From Branchiostoma belcheri (taxonomy: Eukaryota > Chordata > Leptocardii > Amphioxiformes > Branchiostomatidae): a stretch of DNA of 64,000 nucleotides. The stretch lies in NCBI RefSeq assembly GCF_001625305.1, contig NW_017804353.1, positions 2,385,649-2,449,648 of the forward strand, read 5' to 3'. Of this stretch, positions 10,829 through 27,096 are shown piece after piece (position 1 is the stretch's first letter; every line of letters starts with the position of its first letter). The position numbers were made by a program, and so were the translations under genes. A model generated the notes under the pieces. The model was not told the DNA's origin. It did not search any database and saw only the letters and a program-made list of their open reading frames with translations.

Positions 10829-11924
10829 CACATTGCCACAAAGCACTCTGTTACAAAGAAATATGTAGAAAACAATGTTCACTAATATTTCAAAGTTTGT
10901 AGTCCCTTGCAAAGTTTAAAAGCAAAATGCCTTCATGAGTAGGCATTACCCATAACGATGATTTGATAAAGAAATTGAATGAAATTAAATTACATTCAAG
11001 TCCTTTTAATGTTTTCATTCTGGCCAGTGTACCCTGGGTAACAATGTTGTATTGTTTAAGTATTGGATACCAATAGAGAAGTTAAAGTGAGGATGCGGGA
11101 TGAGCGGTGGAGTTTTCCTTGGAGGAGTTTGGGCACTTTAAGAAGGCGGTGGGGGTTGTGGAGAAGGTGGCGAAATGGGACCAGACTCTGGAGCTAACAG
11201 AACTGTTGGAGGGGCTGAAGCTTGCATGACATGATATAGTTACAAGAAATTTAAGTCAATCAAAGGGAAAAGAAGACCATAGAAGCTAAATTTATCCAGA
11301 TTGAGTTTATTTTGTGATGTGAAACTGCAACAGTGCCCAACAATTGTAATGAGTTCTCTCCTCAAAATCCAGAAGTTGCAGTATTTGCACATACAAGCAT
11401 AAAAGATGAATTTATTTCTTAATTAACTTATAGTCACTGGAACAAAAAAGTTACTGAGTTTGTATCATTTAAACTAATCTGTGTTTGTACAATAAACTGT
11501 TCTCTGAAAGTTTAGTATTTTATTACATCATGAAGATTACACATTCAGAAAAGCACAGCATTATACAAAAAGAAAAAAAGTCAAGATAAAAGTAGTTTTG
11601 TTACACTTTTATTAGTCCTTTATGTCCTCCTGATTAAACCCAAGTCTCATGTTTTAGAATGCTTTTCATAAATTGTCTAGGAATGAAATAACAAAGAAGC
11701 CATGTTGTATATACAGTGAGTGTTTTAGACCTTATTTTTTGTTCAATGCAGCAGAGTTGAAAATATAACCTAATCCTTTGTAATCAAAAGCTGAATCTTG
11801 CTACATACACTTTGTCTAACTTTTTATTTTATTTGACTTTCAACATATGGTACCCAAGGCAGTGTCTCAGTATCCCTTGTTGTAGAGGTATCAAGACTTG
11901 TGGGAAAATGTTTTACCTTTTTTA
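10829..11924. other. Convergent METTL13/torsin 3' interval
   Basis: METTL13 ends at 10828 and the torsin gene ends at 11925 on the other strand. The interval holds a copy of the METTL13 last-exon tail (11088-11229), a plus-strand AATAAA at 11491, and a minus-strand AATAAA (TTTATT at 11823-11828) about 100 bases past the torsin stop. The rest is AT-rich without recognisable genes. Confidence 0.7.
11088..11229 (+). pseudogene. Duplicated tail of METTL13 last exon
   Basis: About 140 bases closely match the end of METTL13 exon 13 (roughly 10672-10828), including the codons for [25 protein letters not shown] and the stop. An internal stretch (the codons after VAKG) is missing. It lies about 260 bases downstream of the true stop, within the probable 3' UTR. 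It is one of several exon-edge duplications in this gene. Confidence 0.85.
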
Positions 11925-16756
<4,832 letters not shown>

Positions 16757-17802
16757 AATGTTCGTGGTCGTTCACTACGACACACTTGTTGGGGGATATG
16801 CTACCGCTCAGTGCGTTTGCATACAGTCAGATTTTTTTTTTTCATGTCAGGCTTCCCAGAAGGCCAGATATTTCAAACCCACCGACCCATGTGACCCTTC
16901 ATTAGACTCTCAACCTGGCTGTAAAAGGGATGTTCGATGATTTGTGTTACACATTTTTACACAGTGTTGTCTTATCTATCAGTCATACTTTGTCATCCTT
17001 GCGTAAGTGAATATAATAACGAGCATTCAGCATGTAAACCAGATCAACAGAATGTATATCGTTGTATAATGCTATCAGTTGGAACAATTCCCCCCTGTAT
17101 AAGTAGTGAATGGTTTGTTCTTTTGTGCCTTGTTGATAAGCCCAATGTGAGGGTCCGTGCCAGTTACCAGCCCGCCGTGGGAACCGTTGGCAAAGTGAGT
17201 AGATTTTTCTCCAAAACACATTAGGACGTTATATGTCTTTATTCACAAGTTCTATTCAAAGCAAGGAAACCTAAAAACACTTTCCAAGTTTACTTGAAGG
17301 TTAAAGTGTTCTAGAAAGCATACCGTACATGTCCAATGTGTGGTAAACACTTATCTGGACTTTTAGAAGCAGATAGAACCAGTTCGATTAGAATATCGAC
17401 GTTGTTGAGCATGGAGTACTGGCACCTACAATGATCACAAGCGTCAGATTGTAGCCATACGAATGACAGAAGAAGAATATCCGGTACTGCTTTAGAAGTA
17501 TGGATTGAAATATGTACAGTGTGTTCCACATCTACCCCAACAATACATATAGTTCATTGGTAACATAAGCCACCTTTGATTTGCTCAAATGATATTCACT
17601 ACAAGAAATACAATATTTAATTCAGTATACCTTAAATCACGCAATACTACACAATAGAATTCAGAGATGTCATAATCAAATTTACCCAATTCCTTGTAAT
17701 ATTACACCGAATGTTTTGTATGCCATGTGACATGTCTTATTTGCAGTCAGAAGTGTCCAAAGAGTACAATGTGTTTGGTTATTACCCTGTTAGACTGGCG
17801 GC
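16757..17802. promoter_or_regulatory. Divergent torsin/TOR1AIP intergenic region
   Basis: 1046 bases separate the torsin start codon (minus) from the TOR1AIP start codon (plus). No coding sequence is supported inside. A CAG acceptor-like site after a pyrimidine stretch at about 17735-17746 suggests that the activator has an upstream 5' UTR exon. No clear TATA box was found for either side. Shared regulation is an inference from position only. Confidence 0.5.
17659..17768 (+). repeat. Repeat copy A (pair with 18544-18653)
   Basis: This stretch, ending just before the TOR1AIP start, aligns with 18544-18653 in the first intron at roughly 70% by eye. Both begin ATTCAGAGA and end GCAGTCAGA.GTGTCCAA. 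It may be another duplication of an exon edge (here a 5' UTR acceptor) or an old dispersed repeat. Confidence 0.5.
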
Positions 17803-20800
17803 ATGGCAAAAGCGAGGACTCCCAACCTGATCACGTTTAGTGACCAAGAATCAGACGAAGAAGAGAGCAACAAGAGAACAACGGGACGTTCGTCTGAAAC
17901 GTCTTCTCGTGGTAATAGGCCAATGCGATATAGCACCAGAAACACACGTCACCAGCCCACCGTGAGTAGTTTTTCCTATCGATCTTAGTCACATGTTTTA
18001 TATATAATTATCATAATTAAAGTACCTACAATGTTTGACATGATCAAATATTATCAGAGGCATTGGTTGCCTGCAGTCATTTGGCAATCCGTGAACAAAG
18101 AAATCAGTCTTTACTTCTTCTTAGACCATGACGTGATGTTTGTGCTTCTTCTCATATTGCATCAGCCTTTTCAACTCCAATAAGCCTTATAGATTAAGTC
18201 ATGGGGAAATAGACATTCCTTTTGTTTAGGCAAAACAGCGAAGGCCTTTCATGCGAAAACACCAGAGAGAACCTTTGACATTCGCCACAGGTGCAACAAA
18301 GGATCGCCCTGACTTGGTATTTACCAGGTTTCACATGTCTGATGTAATGGTGCAGGGTAAACAAGAGCCTGTTGCTACAACACGGCTGTATTTAACTGGA
18401 TACGGCTTCGCCATGATCGCGTTGGAAATATCATAAGCTGTTTTCAGCATTTCGTGTGCCTTACCAACTGGTAGTGATAGATTCCAGTACTCGAGTGGTT
18501 CTCCTCTACTTGAAGTTTGGACGGTTTTAGCGTAGATAATTGTATTCAGAGAAGATTATAATCGAATTTGCCAGATACCTTGTAACAGTACTCCATTTTT
18601 GTATAGAACGATGCCAGTCGACAATATGCAGTCAGAGGTGTCCAAGAAGAAAATAAATTTAAATGTGAAAAATAAGGCATAAAGTTAAGCATATTCATTA
18701 TAAGGTAGAGTGATAACGTCCACCCATATTTGAAATTAATAACTACCATCTTGTATTGAGGGTAGCGCTGGGTATCGATTTTTTAAATGTTTTCATTAAA
18801 AAAAACGTTTCTTTTCTACCAAGAAATCAGAAGGAATGTGTTTGTAAATGGAGTGGGACGTGCTAATATGATCTAAATTCAGAAAATAATTTGTTACATC
18901 TGCGAAGCTATAAATAAAAACGTCTGTTTGTCATCATCGCCAGGTCGTGTTTAGTCACAAAACGTCAAACAAAGATGGCAAGAAAACAAAGAGAACGAGA
19001 CCAACATCGAAGCGCAAAAAGATCTCGCAATCTACCACGGCTTCATGTGAGTATTCTCTATTGTGTTACGGTGATATACTTACAAAAATATACACTTAAT
19101 TTAACATATTCTATTTCTCAATCTTTCATTCTTTCCTTGCTTTTAATCTTATAAAGGTTGTGTCGCTTTTTTAACAAGTACGTAAGGGAATACGGTTACT
19201 TATTCCTGGATGGATCCAACACTGATGTGTGAAAAAAAACATTACTATAACATTCGTTTTTTCAAGCTTAACTTAGCAGGTACAACAATCATCTATGTCG
19301 ATAAGATTTTTAAAAAATGCTACACTTAACTCTATTTTTTACTTGCTTTTTATTAGTTGTTCCTGCAGATCCTTCCGACCTGGGCTTTTACAGTTCGGAT
19401 GATGACAGTACTTCAGGTAAGACTATATTTTTTACAGAAAATAAAAAAAAAAAACAGTAATAGATGTGTAATTTTGCACGAACCCAATACACAAGCCAAA
19501 AAAAATTATTCTCTTACTTGGATTGAATTTGAAGTAAATTAAAGGAAGTGGTTTACAATGTAAAATATAATGTAAAACATCAAGGTTATAAAATGCACAA
19601 AAAGAAGAATAACTTGACACGACAGTTGTAGCAGATACAGCGTATGTATATGGCAACATATGACGACTGCTACATACATGTACATAGTTATTGTTTTTGA
19701 TGTCTTTAAGGCACGTCTGTCATTGCCTGGTGTGTTAAGTGGCGGCGCTGCCCTTTTCAATGTGTACGTAAAGAGTGGCGCTCAATGACATACTACGTTT
19801 CGTTATGATTCATAAAATATTGCTTTCATACAATTCAGACAAAATTGTGTTTTGATTTTGGCGTTGTGTTTGGTACCTAGCCTGTAGATAACTTTGAGAT
19901 CTGTTCTATGCTAACAGCCAATACAGATAAGCTTTCTTGGGAATGGAAGGCCTGGATTATTTTTAAAAGCATCAGGCTGTATATGTCCTACCGGCTAGTC
20001 ATAGAAACAAACATATGTTTGCTTTCCAACGCAGTGATCTAGTCAAATAATATATAACGCAAGCCAGAATACCACAGATATACAGTGAGTGACCATATTA
20101 TTGATGGTAATAATCTTTTATTAATTTGTATCTATATCTAGGTTAATAGAAATTAGGCACATATGGAATCTGAAGTAAAAAGATAAGGCAACACTGGAGC
20201 TATCCAACTTAAAACAATCATCAAATGGCATGAAAATAAGTTATTGCTTGTAAACTGCTTATCAAAAAAGAAAACGTAGAAGCTGTCTGAGATACCAATG
20301 AGGGAGAAAAACTGTTTTGACAAAAACCGTTTTGAGCAGAACTTCAACACCATCGTAATGATCAACAAGCAAACCGTGCGCTTGACAGGGGCAATGCATG
20401 GGATGAAAATATCATGGGACATAAACAGTTAAGGAAAACAAATGACCTCACCTGATCAATTTCTTTTGAAAGAAACAAGTCCAAAGGAAGAAAGTCAACC
20501 ATCCAAACAGGTAATCATGATTGACAGAAAGAATGAAACGACACCGGAGGAAGATATAAAGATTGATGGAATGACGGAAGCGAGCCAAGAAGACAGAAGC
20601 CAAGACCCCAAACAGGCAGTCGGGAGTGACGAAAGAAAAGGCACGAGACCGGAGGTAGAAAGTCAACAGCTTGCGGAGGCAGTCTGGAGTGACGGCAGGA
20701 AGGAAGAAACGAGACAGCAGGAAGAAAGCCAACAATCTATGCAGGAACTCTGGAGTGATGGAAGAAAAGAAGAAATGAGACAACAGGAAGAAAGCCAACA

Positions 20801-23800
20801 ATCTATGCAGAAACTCTGGAGTTATGGAAGAAAAGAAGAAATGAGACAACAGGAAGAAAGCCAACAACCTATGCAGGAACTCTTTAGTGATGGAAGAAAA
20901 GAAGAAATGAGACAACAGAAAGAAAGGCAACGACCTATGCAGGAACTCTGGAGTGACGACAGGAAAGAAAGAGAGGGGGAAGAAACACAACAACCTATGC
21001 AGGAACTCTGGAGTGATGGAAGGAAAGGAAACAGACAGCAGGAAGAAACACACCGACTTATACAGGTGGTAGAAACTGCTGACATGAAAGAAACAAAAGT
21101 GGAGGAAGCAAGCCAACGACCTGTACCGGCCTCTTGGGGAGACGGAATAAGAGAAACGAAACAACTGGAAGAAAGCCGAGAACCTGAACAGACAGTTGCT
21201 ACTGACGGAATGAAAGAAATGAGATCGGAAGAAGAAATCAAGAGTGATAGAATGAAAGAAGGTAGTCGGGAAGAAGAAAGCCAACAACCTACTCTACAGG
21301 TAGTCTGGAGTGATGGAATCCAACAACTTATACATGAAGTCTGGAGTGGCAGCAGAAAAGAAATGAGACAGGAGGAAGAAAGCCAGCAACCCTTGAACTT
21401 AGATAAGGGTGAAACATTTAAAGAAAATGCATCGGAGCAACATAGCCAACAACACAAAAAGTTAGTCGAAACTGTAAGCATGAGAAAAAGGAGACAGGAG
21501 CAAGATAGACAACAACCTGTCCAGTCGTTGGAACATGAAAGTACGAAAGAAAAAGATTCGGAGGAAGATGGCCAGCATTCCGCTAAGACAATTCGGGTTA
21601 GCAGCATTGCAACCATGAATTTTGACCCGAATTTTGTAGGAAATAAACAGAATCTTGGTCGGTTTATTGAGATTGAAAGCACGACAGGAAACAGGGAAAA
21701 CAGAGGACAACTCTTTCAGTCAGTTGAGAGTCAGGGGACACAAGGAAAAGATACCAAAAACTCTGTACACACGGCGGCTCAGTCTGCAGGAAAATATGTA
21801 GTGAAAAACATAGGCCAGATAATACATGGTGATACTGGCTTTACACATGAAAAAAATGCGTCAATTGTAGAAAATAGAGATGAGGAAACGGAAGACATTG
21901 AATTGGTTGAGCTGCAGCAAACCAGCATCTCCTTAGAACAAGAATACAACCGTGTTATTAGAGAGGAAAAGATGAGGCTGCAAGAGAAAAATAGGCAACT
22001 CAAAATGGAAATAGATAAAATCAGAAAGTCTTTCGTCGACGTTGAAACGGAGAAAAGAGCCTCAGAAGAAGATATCCAAGATCTGAATAATTTGCATCAG
22101 GAGCAACGAACGCTGCAAGCCATCTTACAAGAAGAAGAGCATTACTCTCATCGTCACCACTCAATCCATCTGCCGACAATGCAAGCCACCACTGCTTTCC
22201 GTCCTTTTCCGTTCTCTCCTTTCGCTTTCCAGATCAGACCCATCTCTTCTAGGCCTCTCATACCAGTAGGAGTGGGATCAATGCCAGGGGGTCAGAGCAT
22301 TTATGAGCAGCTGACTCATTCACCCATGCAGCAGCTGTCAGTAAATGTTAATTGTTCCACGCATATCGAGCCAAGTCTTGTAGTAGAGACACATCTGCGA
22401 GGAGCAGGATCGACAGCACGAGGCAAGCTGCACAAGCAGTCAGGAGTAATGGCACAAAAGAAGAAACAAGATCAGAAGCAAGTGAGAGAAACTGCGTCCA
22501 ACTCCTCCGATGTGGAAGATTTTCAACATCAACCTCTTGCCATTGAACTAACCAAGCAGAGATCTACTACAAAGGAAAGGGGCATGCAGCCCTTGCAGGG
22601 TAAGCTGAAACTGTCACAGTTTCAATAGAGCAATAATGCAGGAATCCCACTGCCTTACTGGAATCACATCGCGGTAAAACCTGCAACCAAACAACAATCT
22701 ATCAGACGGCGCCTAGGCAAGTCTGACTGCAGTTGGTTCCCAAGGCTTTGCACAAAGAGAATCCAGAAGGAACATAAAACAAAGAAACGTCAGTTCTGAG
22801 GACTGACTTCTTCAATTCAGTGCCTTCGATTTCCTGCGTTGGATGGGGCTGCCCTCTCTCCCAGGAAAAGCAGTTTTCCATGTATATTTTCTTACTATTT
22901 CTTTCCACCAATGATAGAATGGCATAAATGTAGAGGTACAGACGATGCGATTCCAGTAGAAATGTGGCCCGTGGACTAATCGTGAAGGATCCACCAGCTT
23001 TAATTAAATATTAGTCAATTTTAAACTGCCCATGCATCCAGCAAGCATTAAGTAAACTTTAATCCTCGGCGTAGGCAAGCTGTGCGCACGCTGCCATTAA
23101 TCGTAGGCTTATAATGTCACTATAGCGTTAAATTTGCAACATTAGCAATGATTTGGTAAATTTCAAGTCCCAGTTATTGTGGTCAATTAGCAGTCGAATT
23201 AATAAGACCCTATTACATACATATAAGCAAATCCAGTGCTCTAACATAGTGTGTCTCGTAATAATCAAGGAAAGCCGGGAATCGATTCTAACGACATCGA
23301 CGATCTGAACGGCAGCAGGGTGCCGGATTCTGGTGCACGGAGTAGCGAACTTGGTCCAAACCAGTGAGTTGTATCTTTAATACATTTTCTGTGCATGTTG
23401 TGACAACAAACACGGCCATTTGAAACAATTAATGCAAAGTCACAAGCAAATCGGTCAGATTACAAGCGTGTCATTGTTGCTTTCAGATATGATAAGTCTG
23501 ATGACACATCCGCCAGCCAGACTCGTTCATCCATTTCGCAAGAGAAAGAGGACCATCAAGAACGACGGATAAAAGCAATAACCATAGTTAGTGTTGGTGC
23601 TGTAATTTTTGCATTCTTGCTGGGCATTGAACTAGGCATAAGAATTCAGACAACCACGAACTTTGACTGTCATCACCAGGGTAACGTAATGGACCAGACA
23701 GTGTCAACCCACGACAGCTTACCAGTTTTGCAAAATGACACATCTGTCCTTGCAGATATCGACTCCAGTGGGAAGATAAAGGGGTTAATAGAAATGTTTA

Positions 23801-26200
23801 ATCATCAGAAACCGGTGCTGTGGAACACTATAAAGCAGGAATTTGGCGATGAAGAAATTAACGGTATTTCCATTCTGGTCGTCGATACCCCATCAGATCA
23901 ATCAACGGCAGAAGCATTCGCATTGACCTTGTCTTTGCTGATCTCTGCAGATCATTATCTTCTGAGCCCCAGTCAGTTTATATCCATGGACAGAGCCCAC
24001 GCTGAATCGGTGGTTGAAGATGTAATGTCCACATTAGGTGGGCGGTCTAACAGTCTCGTCATTCTGAATAGTGCAGAAAACATGCCCATGTACATTATTG
24101 ATAGCCTGGGGCCATTCTGTAGCTCTTTGCTTGTTCAAAGATCCATTGTCATCACCGCCCCCGGTACGACACCGTCGGTGACCTTACCAGCTTGCGGAAA
24201 GAAAACCATCCTGCGTGTACAGACTGAGGCTACCCTACAGCTGCTGCCTACGGTAACACAGTCAACAGGTAGGCATGCATCTTGTCATAGTCAAATTTAT
24301 CCCTATCACGATTGATGCTACAGATTATTGCTTTACCTCTGTTGTGGTGATCGTACCGTTGTTAGGTACGTGGTGGACACCAATTCATGCATTTTAACCA
24401 TTGTAATGCTAGCTATAGTGCTTTGATTAGTCAATTGTCATGATATTGTAATATATATCTACAAATGGAAATTCATATAGGAAAGACAAGGTCTAGGAAA
24501 GAGGATTTATTCAACCTCTCTTGTACATCTTGTACATCAGCACGTTAGATAAGAACACAACTGTAACATCCTCACCTGTTGTCGCCCTGTAGATGACCAT
24601 CATACAGCGCTAAACGCCATCAGAAAGGTTTTCGTGTCCCAGTCGGACCGGGTGTGGATGGCGGCCGACGCTGTCATGACGGAGCACCGGACAGGCGGAC
24701 CGCCCAGGAGGCCGGCAGTCCTCATCATCGGTGCCCCGCCCGGCGCTCATCGGACGGCCGACGTGCTCGCTGAAGCACTGGCAAAGGTACGGTCACTTGA
24801 TATATGTTATGATTTATGTAAAACTTTTAGAACTATCTTACTGGTGATATTAATATTGATTGCACTGTATAGTCCATGAAACACATTCTTTTGATTTTCA
24901 ATGTTAACTTCATCATATATTCTTGTCACTAATGTCATGATGTGTCAGTCAAACTACATTCTAATTCATCTTTTCATTTCTTCAAATTACGCAATAACTG
25001 GCCAATACTCACATAAAACTACGAGGATCTTCAACAAAGAGCAATCTGCCAGTCTAAATTTAGACATGTTTTCAAACGTTGTTGAAATACTAATTGTATG
25101 GTAAAATGAACTTGACTAGAAAGTGTATAAATTATGGATGGGACCGAAAGAGACGGTTAGAAAAAGAATAATTCTATGAACCATACTGTCTATCAAATTT
25201 CCATCAGGTCTATTCAGAGAAGCCGCTGATGATCGACAGTCACCAGTTCAGCCGTGTTGACGCCGACCGAGCGAAACTCCACATCGACCGCACGCTGGAC
25301 TCCACCTTCCTCGGAGACGTTCGGTCCGCAGTCTTCACCAGAGTCGACAGTCTGCCCGGCCCCGCGGCCATGATCTTCCACTCCTACTGCGACCATGACG
25401 ACGCACAGTTCAAACACGTCGCCTACTTCATGACGGTGCACTGCAGGTGAGCAGCGATAGCTTCTCATACATTATCAATTACCAATACTTACTTGCCTTG
25501 CGCCCTCCTCTTCTAAGTATAGCAAGAGATAAAGGGTTGACTTAGGCTTTACCCAAGCAATTTTCATCTTGCATATTCACTGAAATAAAAATGAATTTAA
25601 CCACCATGTAGAACAATGATTTACATCTTGTTTCAGTCGGGTTCAAAGTACTACACAAATGCCAATTATGCAATAAGAAAATGACCAGATGTAATTAAAC
25701 TGCAGCTGGCAAATGCGTCCTTTCTGATTTTCGTAGTCTTTGCAAAATTTAAAATTTGAAAGGGCAGGCAAACGTTTCAATAAAGCGCGGTGATTTGATG
25801 GCGTAGGTAGGATACTATGCGGGTTTCGATTAGATGATAATTTGAGGACGTAGATAACTGAGTGTGGATCTGTATTTCCGGGTAAGTTAGTGTTAGTGTT
25901 GACAAACAACTTCATGCTGTCTTGGAAGATGCTATTTATCTACATAAATGATCGACCTGCTATCTCTTATATTGATTTCTAATTGGTGTCAACTTTTGGA
26001 TTCTACTCTGCAGTGACGACGTTGACACAAACTCTCCGCCCAAGGCACAAGAAGAGGCCATCCTGGACTACCTGAAGCGTTCCTGGGAGGATTTACACGA
26101 GGAGAAGCGAGGTCCACTTCTCAGCAGAATTGCGTCTATGGTGGTGGTAGTCAAGGCCGAGAAAAACATGGAAGTACTGCCGCCAGTTAACAGGCAGTAG
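17803..26200 (+). CDS. Torsin-1A-interacting protein-like (LAP1/LULL1 family) torsin activator
   Basis: Nine exons join in frame into a predicted 1314 residues: 17803-17961, 18944-19046, 19357-19416, 20473-22599, 23270-23363, 23487-24268, 24593-24786, 25208-25446, 26014-26200. Order: basic/acidic nucleoplasmic head; a 2.1-kb exon with 22-residue repeats (about residues 163-307 and decaying onward) and a coiled coil (about 582-657); one membrane segment (about 878-899); then luminal sequence. The last part matches the LAP1/LULL1 luminal domain, including YCDHDDAQFKHVA and a C-terminal LLSRIAS, whose R1291 sits where LAP1 has its arginine finger. Residues about 935-1100 look like a second, diverged copy of the same fold. 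The family binds torsins in the perinuclear/ER lumen and completes their ATPase site. Exon 4 could instead be a separate transcript, since it has its own ATG, but its edges fit the phases exactly. Human LAP1 is 583 residues. Confidence 0.85.
18544..18653 (+). repeat. Repeat copy B (pair with 17659-17768)
   Basis: Diverged copy of the segment before the TOR1AIP start, lying in intron 1. It keeps the GCAGTCAGAGGTGTCCAAG end but has no ATG or open exon after it. Confidence 0.5.
20640..21560 (+). repeat. Coding minisatellite, 66-bp (22-codon) unit
   Basis: Inside TOR1AIP exon 4, tandem 66-bp units encode ELWSDGRKEEMRQQEESQQ-type repeats. Five or six units at about 20670-21060 are nearly identical, with increasingly diverged units on both sides up to about 21560. 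Units differ mostly in multiples of three, so the frame holds throughout. The long antisense open frames over this exon are by-products of the biased codon composition. Confidence 0.9.
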
Positions 26201-27096
26201 CACATGTGTAACAAATATTTGTCAAGTCAACTTGTCTAAAATTTTCACATTCTGATGAAGATGTTGAAATTTGTGGAACAGTATACATTTAGGGTAAATT
26301 CAAATGACATAAAGATTTAAGTATTTGCAGATTATTATACTATTGATAATTGAATTGTTTATGGTAGAACGCATGATATAACAGATATTTAGGACCTATA
26401 GTTCAGTGTTCAGTTATACTTTGTTGCATGAAAGCTAACAGCTAATTTCTTTGTCATTTATAGCATTGGCAGAAAACATTGGTTGCTATATGGTTAACAT
26501 AAATCGCTATATTATGTCGAAATGCGTTTAAATATTGACAATATTGAGCAATTATATCGTACACGTGTTCGGTCTGGATTTTTAATCGAAGTTTGAAGTT
26601 TCCTTAGATTTAGAGGTGTAAAAAGTTCCTGTTGATAGATAAAATACTTGTTTCATAAACCTTTTAATGATCACACCCTTCGCGGAATTGGAATCTTGTG
26701 GTGTGTGGATGTTCTCTTTCATGTTTATCTGTCAATATGATCTTATCATTACAATAATTACATTCTCCAAGCATGAATTACTAGTATTTCATTTTAAAGC
26801 ACGAATGATAATCAGCAAGTATTGCACACGAAGATATATGGAACGTTACAAGCCTGGTTATGAAGCAATGTTTGATTGTTTATTAATGTTTAATTATACG
26901 AAATGTTTGATTTCATTACCTAGTTATGGATCTTGATGATAATACATGTAGAAAGGAATTCGCCCAAGAGACTGAAATATATAGTCGTGTTGAAAACAAG
27001 AGACAGAAGTTCATCAATTCAGCTTTCAATACTTTATTCAACCCCAAATTGGAGATTACCATGCCTGTGTTAGCGTTGTTGGGCCGAAGGGAAAGC
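26201..27096. other. Convergent interval after TOR1AIP and the TSR-VWA gene
   Basis: AT-rich sequence between two convergent genes. A minus-strand AATAAA (TTTATT at 27033-27038) lies about 60 bases past the TSR-VWA stop and is its probable poly(A) signal. I saw no canonical AATAAA for TOR1AIP. No gene is supported. Confidence 0.6.

Noticed and set aside
18251-18436. 61-codon frame in TOR1AIP intron 1
   Set aside because: No similarity, no splice sites in phase with neighbouring exons; chance open frame.
20448-21682. Long minus-strand open frames (279 and 286 codons) over the TOR1AIP big exon
   Set aside because: They are antisense shadows of the glutamate/glutamine/lysine-rich coding minisatellite; they have no family resemblance and overlap each other.
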